Shown here: one piece after another, positions 34,224-41,662 of the stretch
Layout: each line of letters opens with the position of its first letter
Position numbering within the stretch: position 1 is the stretch's first letter
Assembly (NCBI RefSeq): GCF_004005815.1
Contig: NZ_SACK01000010.1
Span: 42,797-106,796, forward strand
DNA from: Mucilaginibacter limnophilus
GTDB taxonomy: Bacteria; Bacteroidota; Bacteroidia; Sphingobacteriales; Sphingobacteriaceae
DNA: 64,000 nucleotides
Direction: 5' to 3'
The notes under the pieces: generated by a model
Told to the model about the DNA's origin: nothing
Seen by the model: only the letters and a program-made list of their open reading frames with translations
The model's database searches: none
Translations under genes and position numbers: made by a program

Positions 34224-35207
34224 ATGCTTACAGAAAAAATTGACGCGCTGCAGCAAAAAGGCAGCAAACCCAATATACTGGTGATAGGCGATCTGATGAT
34301 TGACCATTACATTACCGGTGGCGCATCACGGCTATCGCCCGAAGCGCCGGTACCTATTGTTAACCTGAAAAGTGAAACTAATACGCTTGGCGGCGCGGGC
34401 AACGTAGTGCAAAACCTGGTATCGCTTGGCGCTAACGTAATGGTTGGCGGTGTAATTGGCGATGATATTTATGGGCAGCAGCTATGTGCTATTCTTGATC
34501 AGGAAGGTGTATCAGCTGATACCATACTGGTTGACAATACCCGCACAACAACTGTTAAAACAAGAGTTTTAGCCGGAAGTCATCAGTTGCTGCGTATCGA
34601 CCGGGAGGTTACGGCTAACCTTTCGGCAGAAATGGAAGATGAGCTGTTTGCTAAGCTTAGCCCATCAATTGAATCGGCTGATATAGTATTACTGAGCGAC
34701 TACAACAAAGGATTGTTTTCACGGGCGCTCACACAGCGGATCATCAACTTCGCTAATAGCAAAAATAAAAAGGTGATTATCGACCCGAAGGGACTTGATT
34801 ACACCAAATACAAAGGCGCCTATTTGATAAAACCAAACCGTAAAGAGCTTGGTGAAGCGGCAAAAGCCGAACGCATTGATACCTTTGAAGCAGTGCAGCA
34901 GGCGGCAAAAGTTATATTTGCACAAACGGAAACCGAATACCTTGTAGTTACCTTATCTGAAGAGGGCATGGCGGTGATAAGTGAACTGGCTTACAAACTG
35001 TTACCTGTAAAAGCAACCGCTGTGTTTGATGTAACAGGCGCAGGTGATACGGTACTGGCTACCGTCGCATACTTTTTGGCTTCAGGCTTTGAAATAGACG
35101 AAGCCTGCGAACTGGCTAACCACGCCGCAGCAATAGTAATTAAAGAAATAGGCAGCGCTACTACTACTATAGATGCCATTAAACAACACATACTTAACCG
35201 TGAATAA
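34224..35207 (+). CDS. hldE1: D-glycero-beta-D-manno-heptose-7-phosphate kinase
   Basis: 327 residues, the PfkB/ribokinase half of HldE as a separate protein (RfaE domain I). NILVIGDLMIDHYI at the N-terminus, GGAGNVVQNL (sugar site), and the anion-hole/base signature DVTGAGDTVLATVAYF near the C-terminus. Phosphorylates heptose-7-phosphate at C1 for ADP-heptose synthesis. The ATG at 34224 is chosen because of the promoter box. gmhA follows after one nucleotide. Confidence 0.92.
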   Translation: MLTEKIDALQQKGSKPNILVIGDLMIDHYITGGASRLSPEAPVPIVNLKSETNTLGGAGNVVQNLVSLGANVMVGGVIGDDIYGQQLCAILDQEGVSADTILVDNTRTTTVKTRVLAGSHQLLRIDREVTANLSAEMEDELFAKLSPSIESADIVLLSDYNKGLFSRALTQRIINFANSKNKKVIIDPKGLDYTKYKGAYLIKPNRKELGEAAKAERIDTFEAVQQAAKVIFAQTETEYLVVTLSEEGMAVISELAYKLLPVKATAVFDVTGAGDTVLATVAYFLASGFEIDEACELANHAAAIVIKEIGSATTTIDAIKQHILNRE

Positions 35208-35208
35208 T

Positions 35209-35763
35209 ATGGTTATTGAAGATTTATTAGAACACCAGCAAACCCTTCAAAAGGTTATTGATACGTTACAGGATGACATAAAAGCCGGTTGTGAACTTAT
35301 AACGTCGGTAATTAAAACAGGAAATAAAGTATTGTTAGCCGGGAACGGTGGCAGCGCTGCCGATGCTCAGCATATTGCAGCAGAACTTACCGGCCGCTTT
35401 GTAAAAGAACGTAAACCTTTGGCAGGCATTGCTTTAACTGTAGATACTTCGGCGCTTACAGCTATTGCTAATGACTATGGTTACGATCATGTTTTTTCGC
35501 GTCAGGTATCAGGTCTTGCCCACCCGGGCGATCTGTTTATCGGGATCTCAACAAGTGGTAATAGTCAAGGCATACTAAACGCGTTTGCGGCAGCTAATGA
35601 CATTGGTTGTAAAACATTGGGACTTTCTGGTCGTGATGGTGGAAAAATGAACGGTATTTGCGACTTGAATATTGTTGTGCCGAGCAACACCACCGCCCGC
35701 ATTCAGGAGATGCACATACTGATAGGCCATATCCTCTGCAAAGCGGTTGACGAACTTTTTTAA
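35209..35763 (+). CDS. gmhA: Sedoheptulose-7-phosphate isomerase
   Basis: 184 residues, SIS-fold. KVLLAGNGGSAADAQHIAAE is the sugar-phosphate site with the GmhA-type AGNGGSAADAQH block, GRFVKERKPLAGIAL follows, and GISTSGNSQGILNA and ARIQEMHILIGH complete it. Isomerises sedoheptulose-7-phosphate to D-glycero-D-manno-heptose-7-phosphate, the first step of the pathway. The upstream in-frame Met at 35173 lies in the previous gene and is rejected. Spacing 1 nt to hldE1 and 18 nt to the transferase half. Confidence 0.94.
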   Translation: MVIEDLLEHQQTLQKVIDTLQDDIKAGCELITSVIKTGNKVLLAGNGGSAADAQHIAAELTGRFVKERKPLAGIALTVDTSALTAIANDYGYDHVFSRQVSGLAHPGDLFIGISTSGNSQGILNAFAAANDIGCKTLGLSGRDGGKMNGICDLNIVVPSNTTARIQEMHILIGHILCKAVDELF

Positions 35764-35781
35764 TTAATTCAGCTATTTAAC

Positions 35782-36291
35782 ATGCGCACCAACCTCGAAC
35801 AAACGCTTGTAAACAAAATATGTGATTGGGATAAAGCAAAACAACTTGTTGACACCTGGAAACAGGAAGGCAAAAAAGTAGTGTTTACCAATGGCGTGTT
35901 CGATTTGCTGCATATCGGGCATATTACCTACATGGCAAAAGCTGCCGATGAAGGCGACAAACTGATCATCGGCCTGAATAGTGACAGTTCGGTTAAACGT
36001 ATTAAAGGCGAAACCCGTCCGGTTAACGATCAGAATAGTCGCGCCGCTATTTTAGCTGCACTGTTTTTTGTTGATGCCATAGTTATTTTTGAAGAGGATA
36101 CCCCTTTGAATTTGATATCTGCACTGTTACCCAACGTACTTATCAAAGGCGCCGACTACACCATTGATAACATAGTGGGTGCTAAAGAAGTAATTGCCAA
36201 TGGCGGCGAAGTAAAAACTATTACTTTTGTTGAAGGCTATTCATCTACATCCATAATTGAAAGGATAAGGAAACAAAACCAGCCGGGTTAA
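35782..36291 (+). CDS. hldE2: D-glycero-beta-D-manno-heptose 1-phosphate adenylyltransferase
   Basis: 169 residues, RfaE domain II as a separate protein. Nucleotidyltransferase motif TNGVFDLLHIGHITYM (HxGH), then IGLNSDSSVKRIKG and the C-terminal VEGYSSTSIIERI typical of the cytidylyltransferase-like family. Adds AMP to heptose-1-phosphate to give ADP-D-glycero-beta-D-manno-heptose. The phosphatase (GmhB) and epimerase (HldD) needed to finish the pathway are not encoded in this cluster. Only 1 nt separates it from the GT9 gene. Confidence 0.94.
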   Translation: MRTNLEQTLVNKICDWDKAKQLVDTWKQEGKKVVFTNGVFDLLHIGHITYMAKAADEGDKLIIGLNSDSSVKRIKGETRPVNDQNSRAAILAALFFVDAIVIFEEDTPLNLISALLPNVLIKGADYTIDNIVGAKEVIANGGEVKTITFVEGYSSTSIIERIRKQNQPG

Positions 36292-36292
36292 C

Positions 36293-37270
36293 ATGAAAAT
36301 ACTGGTTATCCGCTTTAGTTCAATGGGCGATATTATCTATACAACGCCCGTTGTACGCTGCCTCAAACAGCAGTTGCCGGATGCCGAGATACACTTTCTT
36401 ACCAAGCCAGTCTTTAAATATATTTACGAGGGTAACCCCTATGTTGATAAGCTGCTCCTGCTGGAGGATACGCTTTCAGCTACAATTGCAGCAATAAAAG
36501 CCGAACGTTACGCTCATATTGTCGACCTGCACAATAATCTGCGCACTACCATAATTAAGCTGCGTACGGGTATTAAATCATCAACCTACAACAAGCAAAC
36601 CATACGCAAGTGGCTGAGCTTGAAGCTTAATGTTAAGCTGGTACCACCTGTGCATCTGGTTGACAGGTACATGAAGGCGGTGGCGGTACTTGGCGTACAA
36701 AATGATAATCGTCCTATAGATTATTTTATCAAAGGAAATCACTCACTTGAACAGCTAGTACCTGTTAGCCATCAAAATGGTTATATCGCATTCGTTATTG
36801 GCGCAACACACTTTACCAAGCGAATGCCAAATGACAAGATCATAAGCATCTGCTCGAAATTAAACGCTCCGGTGCTGTTATTAGGCGGGAATGATGTAGC
36901 CGCCAACGGCGATATCATTGCCGCTTCAAACCCCAATAAAATTTATAATGCCTGCGGCAGAACTTCGCTTGATGAGTCGGTTTTCCTGGTATCGCAGGCA
37001 AACAGTATTATCGGCTTTGATACCGGCCTAACCCATATCGCCGAAGCATTTAATAAACCTATTGTATCTGTTTGGGGCGGTACCGTACCCGAACTTCTTG
37101 GCGTACAGCCATATCATGTTAAAGAATCACTGGTAGCAGGCATTGAACTCCCCTGCCGGCCGTGCTCAAAATTTGGGTTGCCAAAGTGTCCGCTGGGACA
37201 TTTTAAATGCATGTATGATCAGCCTGAAGCATTAATTACAAATTTTGTTAATAGTTTAAGCAACCGTTAA
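36293..37270 (+). CDS. Glycosyltransferase family 9 (heptosyltransferase-like)
   Basis: 325 residues, GT-B fold of the GT9 family. Opens KILVIRFSSMGDIIYTTPVV, the hallmark N-terminus of heptosyltransferases, and has a C-terminal donor-site region SIIGFDTGLTHIAEAFNKP followed by VSVWGG. Cysteines cluster near the end (CRPCSKFGLPKCPLGHFKC), as in several GT9 enzymes. It probably moves ADP-heptose onto the lipopolysaccharide core, since it closes the ADP-heptose operon. Transcription likely continues toward the barrel genes, as no terminator is seen after it. Confidence 0.88.
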   Translation: MKILVIRFSSMGDIIYTTPVVRCLKQQLPDAEIHFLTKPVFKYIYEGNPYVDKLLLLEDTLSATIAAIKAERYAHIVDLHNNLRTTIIKLRTGIKSSTYNKQTIRKWLSLKLNVKLVPPVHLVDRYMKAVAVLGVQNDNRPIDYFIKGNHSLEQLVPVSHQNGYIAFVIGATHFTKRMPNDKIISICSKLNAPVLLLGGNDVAANGDIIAASNPNKIYNACGRTSLDESVFLVSQANSIIGFDTGLTHIAEAFNKPIVSVWGGTVPELLGVQPYHVKESLVAGIELPCRPCSKFGLPKCPLGHFKCMYDQPEALITNFVNSLSNR

Positions 37271-37341
37271 CAAATTGTTTTAGCATTGCAGATTTCAATT
37301 TATTGGATATCTTTACAGGCGATTTCAATCTTATCACAAAC

Positions 37342-38079
37342 TTGAAAAAATCTTTACTCATTATCTGCCTTGCGGCAGCTTCGTTAATTTCCTACGCACA
37401 ATCTCACAACGATCATAAATCAACTATCACTTTTGGTATAAAGGGTGGCGGCAACTTACTTAGGTTTCAAGAAACATTTGACAACTCATCAGGTAAAACC
37501 AAAAGTTACAATCAATATGGCTTTCATGCCGGCATATATGTGAATATTAATTTAGATGACCATTTAGCTGTACAACCACAAGTATTATATACTAATAAAG
37601 CTGGTAAATTAAGGTTTCTACAAAACTCTGTAGATAGAGATTTGGAACCCATAATATTTTCAGGTGATCAGAAATTCACTTTAAATTACTTACATCTACC
37701 TATTGATGTTATTTACAAAATACCTGTTAGTAATAATAAATTCTTCTTTGGTGTAGGTCCGTTTATTAGTTATTGTTTAAACGGCAAAGCGAAAGCAAAA
37801 ATATATAACTATACGGGGAGCAATAGATATTTAAGTGCAGGATATGATGGTAAAGCCACATTTAGGTATGAACCCGGTAGTGTTAAACGTTTTGATTATG
37901 GCATAAACGCGATTGTTGGATTCAAACTTCGTCAAGGCTTTGTAGTAAGCGCGAACTATGATTTAGGTTTAGCTGAAATTCAGAAAGATCTTAATTATGA
38001 ACTTTTTGCCTATCCACCCAACCCTGAAAATAATATTAAAACCCGTGTTGCCAGTTTATCAATTGGATATGAATTTTAA
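37342..38079 (+). CDS. Outer-membrane beta-barrel protein (PorT/OmpW-like), tandem copy 1
   Basis: 245 residues starting at a TTG codon (37342). This position is chosen because the next residues, KKSLLIICLAAASLISYAQ, align with the ATG-started signal peptides of the two following paralogues. No ATG exists nearby. Mature region: FGIKGGGNL, alternating strands such as HLAVQPQVLYTNKAGK and FFFGVGPFISYCL, ending with LSIGYEF (terminal aromatic, barrel signature). About eight strands, the porin-like OMP_b-brl_2 type. Function unknown. Longer than copies 2 and 3 and more A/T-rich. Confidence 0.75.
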   Translation: MKKSLLIICLAAASLISYAQSHNDHKSTITFGIKGGGNLLRFQETFDNSSGKTKSYNQYGFHAGIYVNINLDDHLAVQPQVLYTNKAGKLRFLQNSVDRDLEPIIFSGDQKFTLNYLHLPIDVIYKIPVSNNKFFFGVGPFISYCLNGKAKAKIYNYTGSNRYLSAGYDGKATFRYEPGSVKRFDYGINAIVGFKLRQGFVVSANYDLGLAEIQKDLNYELFAYPPNPENNIKTRVASLSIGYEF

Positions 38080-38117
38080 AGTTGATTAATAACATATTCC
38101 ACCATAATTATCACGCA

Positions 38118-38837
38118 ATGAAAAAAGCATTACTTACCATCTGCCTTGCAGCAGCATCATTAACTTCATTTGCACAGTTTTACGGCGACTATGAAGCGCC
38201 GGTAACTTTCGGTATAAAAGGCGGCGCAAACTTTGCCAGCTTCCAGCAATCTGTAGAAGGCTTAGAAGGATCGGCATCAAGTGGTAGTGTAATTGGCTAT
38301 CATGCGGGCGTATACGCTAATTTTAATATCGATTATTATTTTGCTATTCAGCCCGCATTACTGTTCACCGTTAAAGGCAGTAAATTTAAATATAGTGAGA
38401 GCACTGAAATTGAAGACATAGGAACAGTATCTGTTTTATCAGATGACAAGGCCACTTTAAACTACTTACATTTCCCTGTTAACCTAATATATAAGGTACC
38501 TACCGGTGATAATAAGTTCTTTTTTGGTGCCGGACCATTTATTAGCTATGGCTTAAGCGGCAAAGCAAAAACAAAACAAACCGGAACATTAATGGATGAA
38601 ACATTTACCAATGAGGTTGAAGGCGACGTCACTTTTGGTAATGAACCAGGTAATGTAAAGCGTTTTGATTACGGCGCAAATGCACTTGTGGGATTTAAAT
38701 TTTATGGCGGTTTTGTTATAAGTGCAAACTATGATTTTGGCTTAGCTGAAATTCAAAATAACACAGATGACGAAACCGGAATTACTACCAAAGTAAAAAC
38801 CCGCGTTATCGGCTTATCAATTGGATACGAATTTTAA
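38118..38837 (+). CDS. Outer-membrane beta-barrel protein, tandem copy 2
   Basis: 239 residues from the ATG at 38118. Signal peptide MKKALLTICLAAASLTSFAQ. Shares with copy 1 the blocks TFGIKGGANFASF, YHAGVYANFNIDYYFAIQPA, KFFFGAGPFISYGLSGKAK, VKRFDYGANALVGFKF and the terminal LSIGYEF. The in-frame Met at 38082 would add a non-signal leader and is rejected. 38 nt follow copy 1 and 44 nt precede copy 3, with no terminator between, so the three should be co-transcribed. A small eight-stranded barrel of unknown role in the outer membrane. Confidence 0.88.
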   Translation: MKKALLTICLAAASLTSFAQFYGDYEAPVTFGIKGGANFASFQQSVEGLEGSASSGSVIGYHAGVYANFNIDYYFAIQPALLFTVKGSKFKYSESTEIEDIGTVSVLSDDKATLNYLHFPVNLIYKVPTGDNKFFFGAGPFISYGLSGKAKTKQTGTLMDETFTNEVEGDVTFGNEPGNVKRFDYGANALVGFKFYGGFVISANYDFGLAEIQNNTDDETGITTKVKTRVIGLSIGYEF

Positions 38838-38881
38838 GCCATTCAAATAAGCAATTTTATCCATCACAAATATATTTTTTT

Positions 38882-39526
38882 ATGAAAAAAGTTCTATTAA
38901 CTATCTGCCTTGCGGCAGCAACATTAACCACATTTGCACAAGCCCCTACCTTTGGTATAAAAGGCGGTGTAAACTTTGCTAAACTTCAAATCTCTGCTGA
39001 AGGTACTGACATGACTGCCAGTTCAGGCAACAATACCTTATTTAATGCAGGTGTATTTGTTGATTTTAAGTTTGATAAAGTATCTGTTCAACCGGGTCTT
39101 TTTGCTACTGCAAAAGGTGGAAAGTTTTCATCAAACCTTATGGATGATGAAGGCAATGCACTTCAGGATGCATCAGCTAAATTCAATTTACTATATCTGC
39201 AAGTACCTGTAAATGTTGTATATCACGCACCTGTAACCGGCGGAGAATTTTTCTTTGGAGCAGGGCCGTTTGTAGGTTATGGCATATCTGGAAAAGCTAC
39301 CGCTAATGACGGATCGTCAAGTCAAAGTGAAGACGTAAATTTTGGTGATGATGGAGAATTTAAAACCATTGATGCAGGTGTGAACGGTATTGCAGGCTTT
39401 AAGTTTGCCAATGGCTTCCTATTAAACCTAAATTACGATCTTGGCTTAACCAATATTGCAAACAATAGCGGCGACGGCAGAATCAAAACAAGGGTATTCG
39501 GCATATCAGTTGGTTACCAGTTTTAA
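38882..39526 (+). CDS. Outer-membrane beta-barrel protein, tandem copy 3
   Basis: 214 residues, the shortest of the three. Signal peptide MKKVLLTICLAAATLTTFAQ, then TFGIKGGVNFAKL, FFFGAGPFVGYGISGKA and the ending FGISVGYQF. Loops between strands are shorter than in copies 1 and 2, which accounts for the length difference, and the strand blocks are the same. A strong terminator follows directly. Gene duplication with loop divergence suggests recognition of different ligands or antigenic variation, but this is inference. Confidence 0.88.
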   Translation: MKKVLLTICLAAATLTTFAQAPTFGIKGGVNFAKLQISAEGTDMTASSGNNTLFNAGVFVDFKFDKVSVQPGLFATAKGGKFSSNLMDDEGNALQDASAKFNLLYLQVPVNVVYHAPVTGGEFFFGAGPFVGYGISGKATANDGSSSQSEDVNFGDDGEFKTIDAGVNGIAGFKFANGFLLNLNYDLGLTNIANNSGDGRIKTRVFGISVGYQF

Positions 39527-39551
39527 CAAACAATACTTCAATAAAACAGTT

Positions 39552-39580
39552 AAAAGAGGAGTATACACTCCTCTTTTTTT
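39552..39580 (+). terminator. Intrinsic terminator of the barrel-gene cluster
   Basis: AAAAGAGGAGT (39552-39562) pairs with 39567-39577, followed by a T-run. It ends 5 nt before the sixA start codon, so sixA must be initiated from within or close to it, or depend on read-through. Confidence 0.85.
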
Positions 39581-39585
39581 ATGCT

Positions 39586-40065
39586 ATGAAAAGACTTTTG
39601 CTTATACGTCATGCCAAAGCTACCCACGAAAGCGGTTATATAGATTTTGAGCGACCGCTTACGCCGGAAGGTGTTGAAGATGCGTCTTACATGGCTGAGC
39701 GTGTAAAAGAACAAAATATTGTACCCGATATACTGATATCAAGTCCGGCTTTGCGCACATTGGCAACGGCTAATATCTTTTCACAGCACCTAGCTGGAAG
39801 AAAGCCTGAAACAAATAAGGATATTTATGATGCCAGCGAACAAACACTGTTAAAAGTGATCAACAATTTCCCTGACAATGTGGATTATATTGGCCTGGTA
39901 GGTCATAACCCGGGTATAAGCCAGATATTGTATTACCTGACGGGCAAAGTGCAAGAAATGGATACTTCAGGGATAGCGCTAATTGAATTTAAAGTCGACA
40001 GTTGGACTGAAGTAAGTGGCGAAACAGGTACGCTTATCAGCTATGATTCACCTAAATCAGCTTAA
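39586..40065 (+). CDS. sixA: Phosphohistidine phosphatase SixA-like
   Basis: 159 residues of the histidine phosphatase superfamily. LLLIRHAKA is the RHG-type catalytic motif (here RHA) with the phospho-accepting His, EDASYMAERV and the second histidine in LVGHNPGISQ complete the site. SixA removes phosphate from phosphohistidine domains of signalling proteins; an HPt protein is encoded elsewhere in the window. The start lies 5 nt after the terminator stem, so an internal promoter or read-through is needed. Convergent with dprA, overlapping by 9 nt. Confidence 0.88.
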   Translation: MKRLLLIRHAKATHESGYIDFERPLTPEGVEDASYMAERVKEQNIVPDILISSPALRTLATANIFSQHLAGRKPETNKDIYDASEQTLLKVINNFPDNVDYIGLVGHNPGISQILYYLTGKVQEMDTSGIALIEFKVDSWTEVSGETGTLISYDSPKSA

Positions 40066-41154
40066 ACGATAGGTTTTGCCTGGTAATGACGTGACATAAC
40101 CATGCATTTCAAGATTTAATAAAGCCATAGCCAGCTGGCTCATTGGCATATTGGTTTTAATGGTCAATTCGTCTATTGAAAGCGGCGACTTATGTTGTAA
40201 CATAATGTCGAACACCAATCGTTCAGCAGGTTCCAGGTCAATAGGCAATAGCATTTGCTCGCGTGGTTTTGCATCACCGGGCTTTTCCCAGCCAAGGCTA
40301 TAAGCAAGATCGGCAGCGCATGTAAGCAGCATGGCTTTATTATGCCGTATCAGAAAATTACATCCTTCCGAAAACTCATCCCCTAACCTGCCGGGAAAGG
40401 CAAATACGTCACGATTATATGAATTGGCGATCTCGGCAGTGATAAGCGCGCCGCCTTTTATACTCGCTTCTATAACAACTGTTGCGTCGGCCATACCTGC
40501 TACTATCCTGTTTCGGGCAGGAAAGTTTTCCCTGTCAGCCTTAGTTTCAGAAGCATACTCGGTTAACAATCCGCCGTTCTCAAGCATTTTTTGCGCCGTG
40601 CTGCGGTTAGCCGCCGGGTAGAAAGTATCTAATCCATGCCCAAGTACACCAACTGTGGGTAAGTTTAGGCGTAATGCTTCCTTATGTGCGGCAACGTCAA
40701 TACCATGAGCAAGTCCGCTCACTATCAAAACACCATACTGCTGCAGGTCTTCAACCAGTTGTTTGCATAGCTGCCTACCATAATCGGTAGCATTACGTGT
40801 GCCTACTATACTGATAACATGACGATTATTAAGATCAGCATTACCTCTGCTATACAGCAGTATAGGCGCATCAACACAATTTTTTAACCGTTTAGGATAC
40901 CTTGAATCACTATAAAACAGCACATCGATATTGTTCTTTTCAACAAACTTCACCTCCTGCTCAGCACGTTTCAGGGCTGCATCAAAGTTGAGTGATTTAA
41001 CTGTTTTTTCACCAATACCGGGTACCTGCATCAGCCTTGACGGGCTTGCATTGAATATCTTTTCGGCATCGTCAAAGTAAGTAATGAGTGCCCGGGCAGT
41101 TACGGGGCCAATGTTTTTTACAAGGGATAAGGCGATTTGATGTAGTAAGGACAT
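40057..41154 (-). CDS. dprA: DNA-processing protein DprA
   Basis: 365 residues. An N-terminal helix-hairpin-helix/SAM region (MQVPGIGEKTVKSL), the Rossmann-like domain with SIVGTRNATDYGRQL, SGLAHGIDVAAHKEAL and FPARNRIVAG, and a C-terminal winged-helix DML1-like domain (LSIDELTIKTNMPMSQL). Binds incoming single-stranded DNA and loads RecA during natural transformation. All motifs are complete, so competence or recombination use is plausible. It overlaps the sixA 3' end by 9 nt and is divergent from the blaI-type regulator. Confidence 0.93.
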   Translation of the reverse strand: MSLLHQIALSLVKNIGPVTARALITYFDDAEKIFNASPSRLMQVPGIGEKTVKSLNFDAALKRAEQEVKFVEKNNIDVLFYSDSRYPKRLKNCVDAPILLYSRGNADLNNRHVISIVGTRNATDYGRQLCKQLVEDLQQYGVLIVSGLAHGIDVAAHKEALRLNLPTVGVLGHGLDTFYPAANRSTAQKMLENGGLLTEYASETKADRENFPARNRIVAGMADATVVIEASIKGGALITAEIANSYNRDVFAFPGRLGDEFSEGCNFLIRHNKAMLLTCAADLAYSLGWEKPGDAKPREQMLLPIDLEPAERLVFDIMLQHKSPLSIDELTIKTNMPMSQLAMALLNLEMHGYVTSLPGKTYRLS

Positions 41155-41210
41155 AAGGTTCTAAAATAAATAATTCCCTCCTACACTACATCATCAAAGC
41201 AAAATAAACA

Positions 41211-41281
41211 AAACTATAAAAATAGTTTGCAAACTATAAAAATAGTTGTATGTTTGTTCTACCAAACTATAAATATAGTTT
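41211..41281. promoter_or_regulatory. Three palindromic operators for the BlaI-type repressor
   Basis: Near-identical 18-bp palindromes: 41211-41228 AAACTATAAAAATAGTTT, 41231-41248 (the same, last base changed) and 41264-41281 AAACTATAAATATAGTTT. Copies 1 and 2 are 20 bp apart (two helical turns), copies 2 and 3 are 33 bp apart. The third ends 3 nt before the repressor ATG. ACTAT-ATAGT half-sites with a 4-nt centre fit dimer binding, as in BlaI/MecI autoregulation, and the divergent dprA promoter could also be covered. Confidence 0.85.
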
Positions 41282-41284
41282 AAT

Positions 41285-41662
41285 ATGAATGTAAAAGAAC
41301 TTACAAAAGCCGAAGAGCAGGTAATGCAAATACTTTGGCAGCTTAAAGAAGCCATTGTTAAAGATATAATTGAGAAAATGCCCGCGCCAAAACCGGCTTA
41401 CAACACCGTATCAACAGTTGTGCGTGTGCTTGAAGGTAAAGGCTTTATCGACCATAAAGCCTATGGTAATTCGCATGTGTACTTCCCACTGGTGAGCGAA
41501 GCTGAATACAAACGCTTTACGGTTAACAAGGTGATGACCAATTATTTTGACAATTCATACAAAAGCCTGGTATCATTTATTGCTGATGAAAAGAAGCTCA
41601 GCATAAAAGAACTTGACGAACTTTCGGCACTTATTGAAAAACTTAAATCTGAGAAAAAATGA
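41285..41662 (+). CDS. BlaI/MecI/CopY-type transcriptional repressor
   Basis: 125 residues. N-terminal winged helix: LTKAEEQVMQILWQLKEAIV, recognition helix in KPAYNTVSTVVRVLEGKGF, then the wing HKAYGNSHVYFPLV. The C-terminal half is the dimerisation helix bundle. In known systems the repressor is cut or released when a linked M56 receptor senses a signal; here the M56 gene overlaps the 3' end by 4 nt (ATGA). It is preceded by three palindromic operators and so should repress its own operon. The inducing signal is unknown; no beta-lactamase gene is nearby. Confidence 0.92.
   Translation: MNVKELTKAEEQVMQILWQLKEAIVKDIIEKMPAPKPAYNTVSTVVRVLEGKGFIDHKAYGNSHVYFPLVSEAEYKRFTVNKVMTNYFDNSYKSLVSFIADEKKLSIKELDELSALIEKLKSEKK

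Noticed and set aside
37303..37341. Earlier TTG start for barrel copy 1
   Set aside because: It would put 13 unrelated residues before a signal peptide that aligns exactly with the ATG-started paralogues.
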